In this document: positions 23,218 to 29,937 of the stretch, piece by piece
Position numbering within the stretch: position 1 is the stretch's first letter
Layout of the letters: each line of letters opens with the position of its first letter
Source: Polyangiaceae bacterium
GTDB lineage: Bacteria; Myxococcota_A; Polyangia; Polyangiales; Polyangiaceae
Length of the DNA: 37,989 nt
Direction of reading: 5' to 3'
NCBI GenBank assembly: GCA_022842465.1
Contig: JALHPN010000073.1
Span: 1-37,989, forward strand
Made by a program: the position numbers and the translations under genes
Notes under the pieces: model-generated
Database searches by the model: none
What the model was told of the DNA's origin: nothing
What the model saw: only the letters and a program-made list of their open reading frames with translations

Positions 23218-24419
23218 CACGCGAGGAGCGTGGGGTGGGGGTTCTGACCGAACGGGCTGACGTCGACCTTCGTCGCGGCGCCGAGGAACTGCCAGAACCC
23301 CATGACGCCCGGCGTGGTCGGCGCGACGCCGACGTTGCCGTCCGTGCGCCCCGTCGTCGCGTTCCTCAGCGTCTTGCCGATGACGAGCGACGCCACGTTG
23401 CCCTGGTGGTCCGAGCCCGGGAGGCTGCGGTGGAAGTCGCCGAAGATGGCGACGATGACGTTCCGCTCCGCCATGGCCCCTTCGACCATGCGCGTGAGGA
23501 ACGTGCGGAGCGGCGCCTGGATGCGCTGGGTGACCATGTTCCGGACGTTGTTTCCCGTCGTGTCACCGTGCGTGTCCCACCCGCCGTCCTGCGCGATGAC
23601 GAAGTTCGAGCCCGAGCGCACCATGAGCTCGGCCGCCGCCATCTGCGCGCGGAAGTTGTTCACCGCCGTCGCGTTGTTCAGTCCGTACGCCGTGTTGAAC
23701 TCGGCGACGTTGAACGGCTGCACGGGCTTGTTGACGGTGTCGTAGGCAGACTGGAGCCCCGTCTGCACCGTGGCGAGCGACGAAGCGTGCTTCGCGATCG
23801 CCGAGGCCGACATCTTCTGGGAGGCCTGGATGCCCTTCGCCGTGCCGGTGCGGTCTGCGACGTTCGCCGCCGCCACCGCGCCCGCGACCGCGTCGATCGT
23901 CGCGCGCATGTCCTGGATCGGCTGGAGGGAGACGCCGCCGATGGCCGCCGGGCGCTGCCCGTTCGGGAGCGTCGTGTCGCCGACGACCGCGGCCTTGATC
24001 GCGCCGCCGCCGCCGATGGCGTTCGCGAGCATGAGGGGCGCGCTCTGGTTGCCCGCCATGAAGAGCGAGCGCTGGGCGTTGCCGTGATCGGTCGTACCGT
24101 GGCGGATGCCGACGGAGGCGACGCGGTTCCGGATGCCCGCCGGGATGGCGTTCGCCAGGGCGTTGTCGATGATCACGCCGCCCATGTTCGTGACGTTGTT
24201 CCCCGTCACGCCGAAGGACTGGTTGGTGAACGCGTCCGCGCCGGTGAAGATCGCGTTGATCCCGCCGTCGAGGTAGACCACGACGACCGACGTGGGCTCC
24301 GCGGTCGCCGCGTGAGCGGTGCCGAAGAAGGAGTTGCCCGGGAACCGGCTGCCGACCGCCGCACCGGCAGCGATGCCGGCCATCTTGAGGAATCCACGAC
24401 GCGAGAAGTTGTTCTTCAT
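23217..24419 (-). CDS. DUF1501 family protein, Tat-exported
   Basis: 400 aa. The N-terminus has a twin-arginine signal, SRRGFLKMAG (residues 6-15), with AHA-type cleavage. The body belongs to DUF1501, an alkaline-phosphatase-like superfamily: VVVVYLDGGINAIFTG near the start, HGTTDHGNAQRSLF, DGGWDTHGDTTG, and FGDFHRSLPGSDHQGN near the end. The Asp/His clusters are where metals would bind. Members often sit beside exported DUF1588/DUF1592-type proteins, as here. It is exported folded, so it probably carries a cofactor or metal. The substrate is unknown. It is the third gene of the operon, 10 nt after the lipoprotein gene. Confidence 0.9.
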   Translation of the reverse strand: MKNNFSRRGFLKMAGIAAGAAVGSRFPGNSFFGTAHAATAEPTSVVVVYLDGGINAIFTGADAFTNQSFGVTGNNVTNMGGVIIDNALANAIPAGIRNRVASVGIRHGTTDHGNAQRSLFMAGNQSAPLMLANAIGGGGAIKAAVVGDTTLPNGQRPAAIGGVSLQPIQDMRATIDAVAGAVAAANVADRTGTAKGIQASQKMSASAIAKHASSLATVQTGLQSAYDTVNKPVQPFNVAEFNTAYGLNNATAVNNFRAQMAAAELMVRSGSNFVIAQDGGWDTHGDTTGNNVRNMVTQRIQAPLRTFLTRMVEGAMAERNVIVAIFGDFHRSLPGSDHQGNVASLVIGKTLRNATTGRTDGNVGVAPTTPGVMGFWQFLGAATKVDVSPFGQNPHPTLLA

Positions 24420-24429
24420 GGCCTTTTCC

Positions 24430-25113
24430 TCAGTACGTGGTGAAGCCGGTGGAGGTGAGCAGCGACGCGCAGGCGTGCGCCCAACGACGTCGAGGCGCCG
24501 GCTCGGTCGCGAGGCCCGTGACCGCGAGGTCGGAGCAGGCCGTGACCTCCTCCGTCGTCGGCGTGCGCATCCAGTACTTGCGCGCGAGCTCCGTGCACTT
24601 CGCGGTCGCCGCTGCTGCCGTCGGGGCCACCTGGTACTCGGCCTGGGTCAGCGAGTCGTAGCAGGCCGTGAAGGCCAGCGTGTACGTCGTGTAGAGGCTG
24701 ACCGCGCCGGCCACAGGCTCGGCGTACCAGCGCGCCGGCGTCTCGCCGTAGGCAGCCGAGTTCGCGGCGAGCGCCGCAGGGACAGCGCCCAGCGCGCGCT
24801 GGAACTCGCCGCCGAGCGACGAGAACGGCTTCACGCGACGTCGGTTCTCTCCGAGCTCGCCGGGCTTTCTGTCGGCGACGAAGTCGACGTTGCCGAAGCC
24901 GATGTGCGGCGCACCCTGGCATGCGCCAGGACCGTTCGCGCCGGGCGCGTTCGGATCTTCCCCGTTCGCGCCGGGCGCGTTCGGATCGTTCGGGTCGCCG
25001 CCGTTCTCGCCGTTCGTTCCGGCGCCGCGCCCTCCGTTGAGTGAGTCGGCCTCGCCGACGCACGCCACGACGGCGAAGGAGACCAACGTAGCTGCGATGA
25101 GACTCTTCATCAT
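24430..25113 (-). CDS. Lipoprotein with Asn/Pro/Gly repeat linker
   Basis: 227 aa. The lipoprotein signal ends SFAVVACVG. Residues 30-65 contain a linker made of repeats of DPNAPGANGE. The C-terminal domain (about 75-227) is mostly helical with several Cys (TACYDSL, AKCTEL, TACSDL, HACASL), resembling the short helical DUF1585-like tails that accompany PSD-type proteins. GGAG six bases before the first of two ATG codons supports the start at 25113. It lies 11 nt after the preceding gene and 10 nt before the DUF1501 gene. Confidence 0.78.
   Translation of the reverse strand: MMKSLIAATLVSFAVVACVGEADSLNGGRGAGTNGENGGDPNDPNAPGANGEDPNAPGANGPGACQGAPHIGFGNVDFVADRKPGELGENRRRVKPFSSLGGEFQRALGAVPAALAANSAAYGETPARWYAEPVAGAVSLYTTYTLAFTACYDSLTQAEYQVAPTAAAATAKCTELARKYWMRTPTTEEVTACSDLAVTGLATEPAPRRRWAHACASLLTSTGFTTY
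24932..24987 (-). repeat. 30-bp tandem direct repeat in lipoprotein gene
   Basis: Two exact 26-nt copies (24932-24957 and 24962-24987) are spaced with a 30-nt period and code for DPNAPGANG(E/P). Further degenerate copies surround them. It is an in-frame expansion of 10 codons. Confidence 0.8.
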
Positions 25114-25124
25114 GGTCCGCTCCT

Positions 25125-26096
25125 TCACTCGCAGAACCCGGGGTCCTTGGCGACCACGGCGAGGGCCGACTGGATCTTCTTGTCTGCCTTGAAGGCAGCG
25201 ACGCACTTGTCGAAGACCGGGCCTTCGCACGCGTTCTCCTGCCGGCCGTAGAGGTACTTGTAGGCGAGGCGGCACGCGTTCACGTCGAACGCCTCGTTCG
25301 TCACGAGGGCCTGCACGAGCTCGGCGTCGTTCGCGATCGAGATGCCACCGAGGATCTGCTGCGGACCGACCGTGGACGGCTGGAACTGCGTCTGAGCGCC
25401 GGTGCCGGTGCGCGTGCCGAGGACGGCGGCGACCTTGTCGAGCGCGAACCAGCCGTCGTAGTGACAGCCGGCGCAGACGGCGGCCCTTCGCCCCTGCGCG
25501 GAGGTGTCGACGTTCGGCGCGTTCGTCGTCGCGGCGAGCGTGAGGCCGACGGTGTTCTGCATCATGCGGTAGGCCGACACGATGCGGATGCCGGCGAGCT
25601 CGTTGCCCGCGTAGCGAACGGCCCACTGACGGCTGCGGAAGTAACCGAGCCCGTTCGGGTTGTCGACGACCATGCCCGGGGAGCCCGCGTTCGCCGCGTC
25701 GGTCGGGACGACGTCGTACTTGCCGACGAACATCTCCGGCCACGTCTTGCCGTTCTGGAGGATGTACCGCGCCATGTAGTACGAGGCGTCCTCGGCGGGC
25801 GTCGCGCCGGTGCGGGGGTTCATCTGCGAGTTGATGAAGCGCGAGAAGCGCTCGACGAACTTCGGGTCCGCGACGAGCGCGTCGAAGTTCGTGAGGGGGG
25901 TCGGCGAGGTCCGCGCGGCTTCCGGCGCGCTCTCGCCGATCATCGCGGTGTAGAGCCTCGTCGCGCAGCGCTCGGCGCGCTCGGCGGCATCCGCCGGCGT
26001 CTCGGCGTCCGCTTTGCGCGGCGAGCCCGTCATCGCGACGAGCACGGCGGCCGCCAGAGGGGCGACCGGCAGCAGGGTTCGAAGGGATCGCTTCAT
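25125..26096 (-). CDS. Exported heme-motif PSD/DUF1588-like protein, first gene of operon
   Basis: 323 aa with a signal peptide (MKRSLRTLLPVAPLAAAVLV..., cleavage near ADA). The region CATRLYTAMIGESAPE, the segment DASYYMARYILQNGKTWPEM and GLGYFRSRQWAVRYAGNE recall the planctomycete/myxobacterial PSD1-type modules (DUF1588/DUF1592). A single heme c motif, CAGCH, is followed by YDGWFALDKVA. More Cys lie near the C-terminus (NACRL, NACEG, DKCVA, GFCE). The start at ATG 26096 has GGAGG just upstream. It heads a five-gene operon with lipoprotein, DUF1501, choice-of-anchor V and lipoprotein genes. It is probably periplasmic electron transfer or an unknown oxidation. Confidence 0.8.
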   Translation of the reverse strand: MKRSLRTLLPVAPLAAAVLVAMTGSPRKADAETPADAAERAERCATRLYTAMIGESAPEAARTSPTPLTNFDALVADPKFVERFSRFINSQMNPRTGATPAEDASYYMARYILQNGKTWPEMFVGKYDVVPTDAANAGSPGMVVDNPNGLGYFRSRQWAVRYAGNELAGIRIVSAYRMMQNTVGLTLAATTNAPNVDTSAQGRRAAVCAGCHYDGWFALDKVAAVLGTRTGTGAQTQFQPSTVGPQQILGGISIANDAELVQALVTNEAFDVNACRLAYKYLYGRQENACEGPVFDKCVAAFKADKKIQSALAVVAKDPGFCE

Positions 26097-26526
26097 GGTG
26101 CCTCCGGAGGCTGACAAGAGCACTTGCCGTGCCGATGCCCATGGCCCTCACCGTTCGGGCACCTCGTGTGTCGTGGCGGCGCCTCCAGGAGGGTCAGAAT
26201 CCGTCCGACGCGGATTCGTCCGCGTGCGACGGCCGCTGTCTGGATCAGACGGTGCTCGATCGACACGAAGCGACCTCGGCGCGCCCCGATGGCTCCCGCC
26301 ATCGCTCGCGGGTCGCCGACCGCGCGTGGATCGCGGAGGCGTGCGCGGCGTGGCTCGGAGTCCGCGAGAGGACTCGTCTTCCTGCCCACATCGCGTGCGC
26401 CGCGCCTTCAGACGCCGACAGGAGACGCGTGGGTGACTGCACCGCGGACGGGGGTCCGCGACGACGGAAAAAGCGTCGCGCCACGAGCCGTGGCGCGCCG
26501 GCACGTCTCGTGGAGCAACCGGGGAC
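26097..26526. other. 430-nt divergent intergenic region
   Basis: No convincing gene is seen; the open frames here are Arg-rich and look like non-coding shadows. The region lies between the leftward five-gene operon and the rightward lipoprotein gene, so it must carry both promoters, though I see no clear -35/-10 pair. It contains one hairpin (26208-26225). Confidence 0.6.
26208..26225. other. UUCG-loop hairpin in operon leader region
   Basis: ACGCGGA-TTCG-TCCGCGT is a 7-bp stem with a TTCG tetraloop on the plus strand (CGAA loop on the minus strand), about 110 nt upstream of the operon start at 26096. It could be a leader structure, a terminator without T-tract, or an operator. Confidence 0.35.
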
Positions 26527-27255
26527 ATGAGCCCCTCCTCCCTCTCGCGTGTCGGCGCCGCCCTCGTGTCTCTCTCCCTGCTCGGCGCCGGCGCCTGCGC
26601 GGCTCCGTCCGCGGACGAGGCCGGATCGAGCACGGCCGCCCAGTCCTCCGATGGCGGCGTCGACGCCGCCATCGACGCCGCCGCCGACGCAGCTCCCGGG
26701 GTCTGCCCGGCGCCGAGCGGCACGTTCTCCGAAGCGCGCTTCGAGCAGGAGGTCGGCCAGTGGAAGACGTCCTTCATCGCGTCGGCGTGCACCCAGGCGG
26801 ACATCGACAGCGCGAAGGCCGCGCTCGCCAGCGGCTCCGCCACGTTCGCCAGCCTCAAGGCCGCCCTCGGCAGCACGTGCAGCGCGTGCGCGTTCGGCCG
26901 CGCGACCGATGCGAGCTGGAAGCCGATCGTCGAGGTCGGCGGAGGCGCGATCATCAACTGGGGCGGCTGCTTCGCCGCCTACACGAACAGCAAGGCCTGC
27001 GGGAAGGGCATCACGCTGGGCGAGGTCTGCCACGGGGAGGTCTGCGCAGAGGCGGACTGCGGGAGCGAGCAAGCGAGGCGGCGCTGCGCCCAGATCGCGA
27101 ATCAAGCGGGGGGCGACTGCCACCCGTTCGCGACCGATCAGGCCGCGTGCGGCACTGACGACGCGGTCAACGACGTCTGCGGCTCCCTCCTCTCGAACAT
27201 CGCGTTCGTCTGCGGAGGCGGCGCCGACGGCGGGCTCGACGCGTCGACGCCGTGA
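26527..27255 (+). CDS. Cys-rich lipoprotein, unknown function
   Basis: 242 aa. A signal peptide ends LLGAGACAAP (probable lipid Cys). An Asp/Ala-rich spacer follows. The domain from about residue 58 has many paired Cys: GVCPAPSGTF, SACTQAD, STCSACAFG, GGCFAAY, KACGKG, EVCHGEVCAEADCG, RRCAQ, GDCHPF, AACGTD, DVCGS and FVCGGG. The pattern suggests a disulfide-rich extracellular domain seen repeatedly in myxobacterial lipoproteins. There are no catalytic motifs. It is divergent from the DUF1501 operon and convergent with the dehydrogenase gene. Confidence 0.77.
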   Translation: MSPSSLSRVGAALVSLSLLGAGACAAPSADEAGSSTAAQSSDGGVDAAIDAAADAAPGVCPAPSGTFSEARFEQEVGQWKTSFIASACTQADIDSAKAALASGSATFASLKAALGSTCSACAFGRATDASWKPIVEVGGGAIINWGGCFAAYTNSKACGKGITLGEVCHGEVCAEADCGSEQARRRCAQIANQAGGDCHPFATDQAACGTDDAVNDVCGSLLSNIAFVCGGGADGGLDASTP

Positions 27256-27256
27256 G

Positions 27257-27270
27257 CGTCGCGCGCGACG
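27257..27270. terminator. 14-bp palindrome filling gap between convergent genes
   Basis: CGTCGCG followed by its exact reverse complement CGCGACG lies within the 15-nt gap between two convergent stops. It would form a stem in either transcript. It has no T-tract, and the GC-rich composition makes it only suggestive. Confidence 0.35.
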
Positions 27271-28332
27271 TCAGCCAGCGAGCTCGGCGAGGAACCAGTC
27301 GGCGACGGCCTTCGTCCCGAGCTTGCCGCCGACGTCGGGCGTGCAGTGCCCCGTCTCGATCGCCTTCGCGCAGAGCGACTCGAGCCGCTGCTCCTCCTCG
27401 CGCCAGCCGAGGTGACCGAGCATCATCCCCACGGTGAGGAAGCTCGCGAGAGGGTTCGCGAGATCCTTCCCGACGAGCGGCGGCGCAGAGCCGTGGACCG
27501 GCTCGAACATCGCGACGCGCTTCGGATCGGCGTAGTGCACGTTCGCGCTGGCGGCCATGCCGAGACCGCCCTGGAGGCCGGCGCCGAGGTCGGTGACGAT
27601 GTCGCCGAACAAGTTGTTCGTGACGACGACCTCGAAGGGCCTCGGGTCCTGGACGAGGTAGAGGCAGAGCGCGTCGACGTAGACGTGCTTCGCGTCGATG
27701 CCGGGGTACTCCTTCGCCACCTCGAAGAAGCAGCGGTACCAGAGCTCATGGGCGTGCTTCATGGCGTTCGACTTGTCCGCCATGTGCACGGTCTTCTTCC
27801 CGTGCGCCTTGGCGTACTCGAAGCCTGCACGAATGAGGCGCTCGACGCCCTTGCGCGAGTTCACGTCCTCGTTGATCGCGATCTCGTCCGGCGTGCCCCG
27901 CTTGAACTGGCCGCCGATGTTCACGTAGATGCCCTCCGTGTTCTCGCGGAAGACGACGAAGTCGATGTCCTTCGCAGAGCGATCCTTCAAGGGCACGAGC
28001 CGATCGGCGAGCGCCTTCACGGGCCTCACGTTGGCGTAGAGGTCCAGGCCGAAGCGCAGTCCGAAGAGGATGTCGCGCGCGTACTCGAGGCCGGGCACGC
28101 GCGGATCCCCGAGCGCGCCGAGCAGCACGGCGCTCGCCTCGTTCTCGATCCGCTTCGCGATCTCCTTCGGGAACGTCGTGCCGTCCTTCAGATAGCGCTC
28201 GGCGCCGAGGTCGAGCTCCCACAGCTCGAGCGGGAGCTTCCGTACGCTCACGTAGTGCTCGAGCACGCGCCTTGCGTGAGCCATGACCTCGGGGCCGATA
28301 CCGTCGCCGGGGAGGATCGCGATGAGCCGCAT
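27271..28332 (-). CDS. Isocitrate/isopropylmalate-family beta-decarboxylating dehydrogenase
   Basis: 353 aa. It is a metal-dependent 2-hydroxyacid oxidative decarboxylase of the IDH/IPMDH/tartrate-malate group. Active-site landmarks are GDGIGPEV, DLYANVRPVK, RENTEGIY (Arg129, Tyr136), Lys187 in MADKSN, and Asp210, Asp234 and Asp238. The coenzyme loop reads EPVHGSAPPLVGKD; the Asp that binds NAD ribose in classic IPMDH (GSAPD) is Pro here. RENTEGIYVNIGG is unlike the IPMDH pattern (usually RELTGGIYFG) and closer to D-malate/tartrate or homoisocitrate types, so leuB is not assigned. No leu genes are nearby. TAGCGT 9 nt before the ATG fits a short leader. Confidence 0.88.
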   Translation of the reverse strand: MRLIAILPGDGIGPEVMAHARRVLEHYVSVRKLPLELWELDLGAERYLKDGTTFPKEIAKRIENEASAVLLGALGDPRVPGLEYARDILFGLRFGLDLYANVRPVKALADRLVPLKDRSAKDIDFVVFRENTEGIYVNIGGQFKRGTPDEIAINEDVNSRKGVERLIRAGFEYAKAHGKKTVHMADKSNAMKHAHELWYRCFFEVAKEYPGIDAKHVYVDALCLYLVQDPRPFEVVVTNNLFGDIVTDLGAGLQGGLGMAASANVHYADPKRVAMFEPVHGSAPPLVGKDLANPLASFLTVGMMLGHLGWREEEQRLESLCAKAIETGHCTPDVGGKLGTKAVADWFLAELAG

Positions 28333-28341
28333 CGGCGAAGG

Positions 28342-28347
28342 ACGCTA
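28342..28347 (-). promoter_or_regulatory. -10-like TAGCGT for dehydrogenase gene
   Basis: TAGCGT on the minus strand lies 9 nt before the ATG at 28332, with no Shine-Dalgarno. It belongs to a divergent pair with the element at 28393. Confidence 0.35.
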
Positions 28348-28392
28348 CCACGAAGCTCGAGCGGAAGACGCTGCCGCGCGCCCGCCGTTTGC

Positions 28393-28398
28393 TAGGGT
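28393..28398 (+). promoter_or_regulatory. -10-like TAGGGT for SRPBCC lipoprotein gene
   Basis: TAGGGT lies 8 nt before the ATG at 28407. A partial Shine-Dalgarno (GAGG) overlaps the gap. No -35 was seen. Confidence 0.35.
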
Positions 28399-28406
28399 GA
28401 GGCCAC

Positions 28407-29183
28407 ATGCAGGTCCGGCTGTTCGTCCCCGTCGTGCTTTTCGCGCTCTTCGCGTGCGGGGGCGCGGAGAGCGCGCCGAGGCCGCGGGATCCGAGCGCCA
28501 CGGCTGGTGCATCCCGTCACGAGCCCGAGCCGCCGACGGCGAGGGCGACCCCCGACGTCTCGACCGAGCCGCCTGCGGCAGGCAGCATGCCCGCCGCCGA
28601 GGTGCCGACGCCCGGGAGCGCTTCGGGATGGCCGTTCGGTCCAGACCCGGGCCCCGAGTCGCAGCGGGTCTTGCTCGATCGCCTCGCGAAGGACCCGGGT
28701 CCGCAGAAGACGAACTGGACCCCTCCTGGTCGTCGTGAGCGCTACGGACACGCCGAGGGCATCGTCGCCGCGTCGCCCGCCGAGGTGAAGAAGCGGCTGA
28801 ATGACTTCGGCCACTACAAGGAGCTCGCGGGCCCGAAGTTCAAGCAGGTCCGCGTCGTCGGCAAGGAAGGCGACGGCACCGACGTCTACTTCCAGCTCCC
28901 GATCATGAAGGGGCTCGTCACGATCTGGTACGTCACGCGCTTTCTCCCCCCGCGAACGGCCGCCGGCGGCGAGGTCGTCGAAGGCACGTTCGTGAAGGGC
29001 AACATCAAGGGGATGCACATCGTGCTGAAGGTCCAGCCGGGCGGCGGCGACCAGGAGAGCGTGATGACCTGCGATCTCCTGCTCGCGCCAGGCCTCCCCG
29101 CGCCGCAGAGCGCCGTCGACGAGGAGCTACGCGACGCGTGCGGCGACGCGATCGTCTCCGTCCGCAAGCTCACCGGGGGCTGA
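28407..29183 (+). CDS. Lipoprotein with SRPBCC/START-like domain
   Basis: 258 aa. The lipoprotein signal ends LFALFACGG (lipid Cys17), followed by a Pro/Ala/Thr-rich linker to about residue 110. The C-terminal domain has the order of a START/polyketide-cyclase helix-grip fold: GIVAASPAEVKKRLNDFGHYKEL, FKQVRVVGKEGDGTDVYFQL, TIWYVTRFLPP, and a long final helix from SAVDEELRDACGDAIVSV. The fold binds hydrophobic ligands in a central cavity, so lipid or isoprenoid handling in the envelope is plausible. Its 3' end overlaps the convergent HAD gene by 14 nt. Confidence 0.8.
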   Translation: MQVRLFVPVVLFALFACGGAESAPRPRDPSATAGASRHEPEPPTARATPDVSTEPPAAGSMPAAEVPTPGSASGWPFGPDPGPESQRVLLDRLAKDPGPQKTNWTPPGRRERYGHAEGIVAASPAEVKKRLNDFGHYKELAGPKFKQVRVVGKEGDGTDVYFQLPIMKGLVTIWYVTRFLPPRTAAGGEVVEGTFVKGNIKGMHIVLKVQPGGGDQESVMTCDLLLAPGLPAPQSAVDEELRDACGDAIVSVRKLTGG

Positions 29184-29937
29184 GCCTCGCCTCCAGGATC
29201 GCGCGCGCGACGGGGACGACCCCCGCGACGCGCGGGACATCGAGGTGGCGCCCCTCGTAGTGCCCGTGGGGATCGATGAGGGCGTGGCGTATCCCCGCGG
29301 CGCGAGCGCCGAGCACATCCGTCGCGAAGACGTCGCCGAGGTGGAGCGCGCGCGCGGGCTGCGCGGCGAAGTGCTCGAGGGCGATGTGGAAGATCCGCGG
29401 ATCGGGCTTCTCGATCCCGACCTTGCCGCTGTCCACGACGAGATCGAAGTGACCGAGGATCCCGAGGTCGGAGAACAGGCGCTCGAGCATGCCCTCCGAG
29501 TTGGAGATGATCGCCGTCTTCGTCCCGGCTGCGCGGAGGGCGTCGAGCGCGGGCCCGAGCCCTTCGGGCACGCGGCACCACAGGTTCCGGAGCTCGTGAG
29601 CAGGCCAGGCGCGATCGAGGAGCTCGCTCACGTGCGCTTCGGGGAGCCCCCCGCGGTGGACGATCGTGCCGACCATCCTTCCCCACGCGACCGCGCCGGG
29701 CCGATCGCGGAACGTCCAGGGCACGTCCACCATCGGGCCCGTCTCGGCGAGCCGCTTCGCCTCGCCTTCGGCGCGAACGAGGGTCGCGGCGAAGGCCGCG
29801 GGCCCCGGGACGCCTAGGCTCCCGACGAGCTCGGCGAGGCGGCCGTGGTCGAGGAAGATGACCGTGTTCCCGGCATCCAGGCAGAGGAGGTCGACGTCAC
29901 GGACGAGCGATTCCGCCATGGAAGCTGCGCTGGTCAT
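29170..29937 (-). CDS. HAD-superfamily hydrolase
   Basis: 255 aa from ATG 29937, whose ATGA overlaps the stop of the beta-helix gene; ATG 29919 is an alternative. Motif I reads LCLDAGNT, so the second Asp (general acid/base in DxDx) is Gly. Motif II is IISNSEG, the Lys of motif III is in GIEKPDPRIF, and motif IV is LGDVFATDVLGARAAG. A helical cap lies between motifs I and II, as in subfamily IA phosphatases. DxG variants are known in HAD-IA members, but the acid/base role would need another residue. It is cytoplasmic. It is the last gene of a lipoprotein/beta-helix/HAD operon; the substrate is unknown. Confidence 0.87.
   Translation of the reverse strand: MTSAASMAESLVRDVDLLCLDAGNTVIFLDHGRLAELVGSLGVPGPAAFAATLVRAEGEAKRLAETGPMVDVPWTFRDRPGAVAWGRMVGTIVHRGGLPEAHVSELLDRAWPAHELRNLWCRVPEGLGPALDALRAAGTKTAIISNSEGMLERLFSDLGILGHFDLVVDSGKVGIEKPDPRIFHIALEHFAAQPARALHLGDVFATDVLGARAAGIRHALIDPHGHYEGRHLDVPRVAGVVPVARAILEARLSPR

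Noticed and set aside
26093..26389. 98-aa minus-strand frame ending in a His/Cys-rich tail
   Set aside because: Arg-rich composition, no Shine-Dalgarno, and overlap with the start of the heme protein gene; it looks non-coding.
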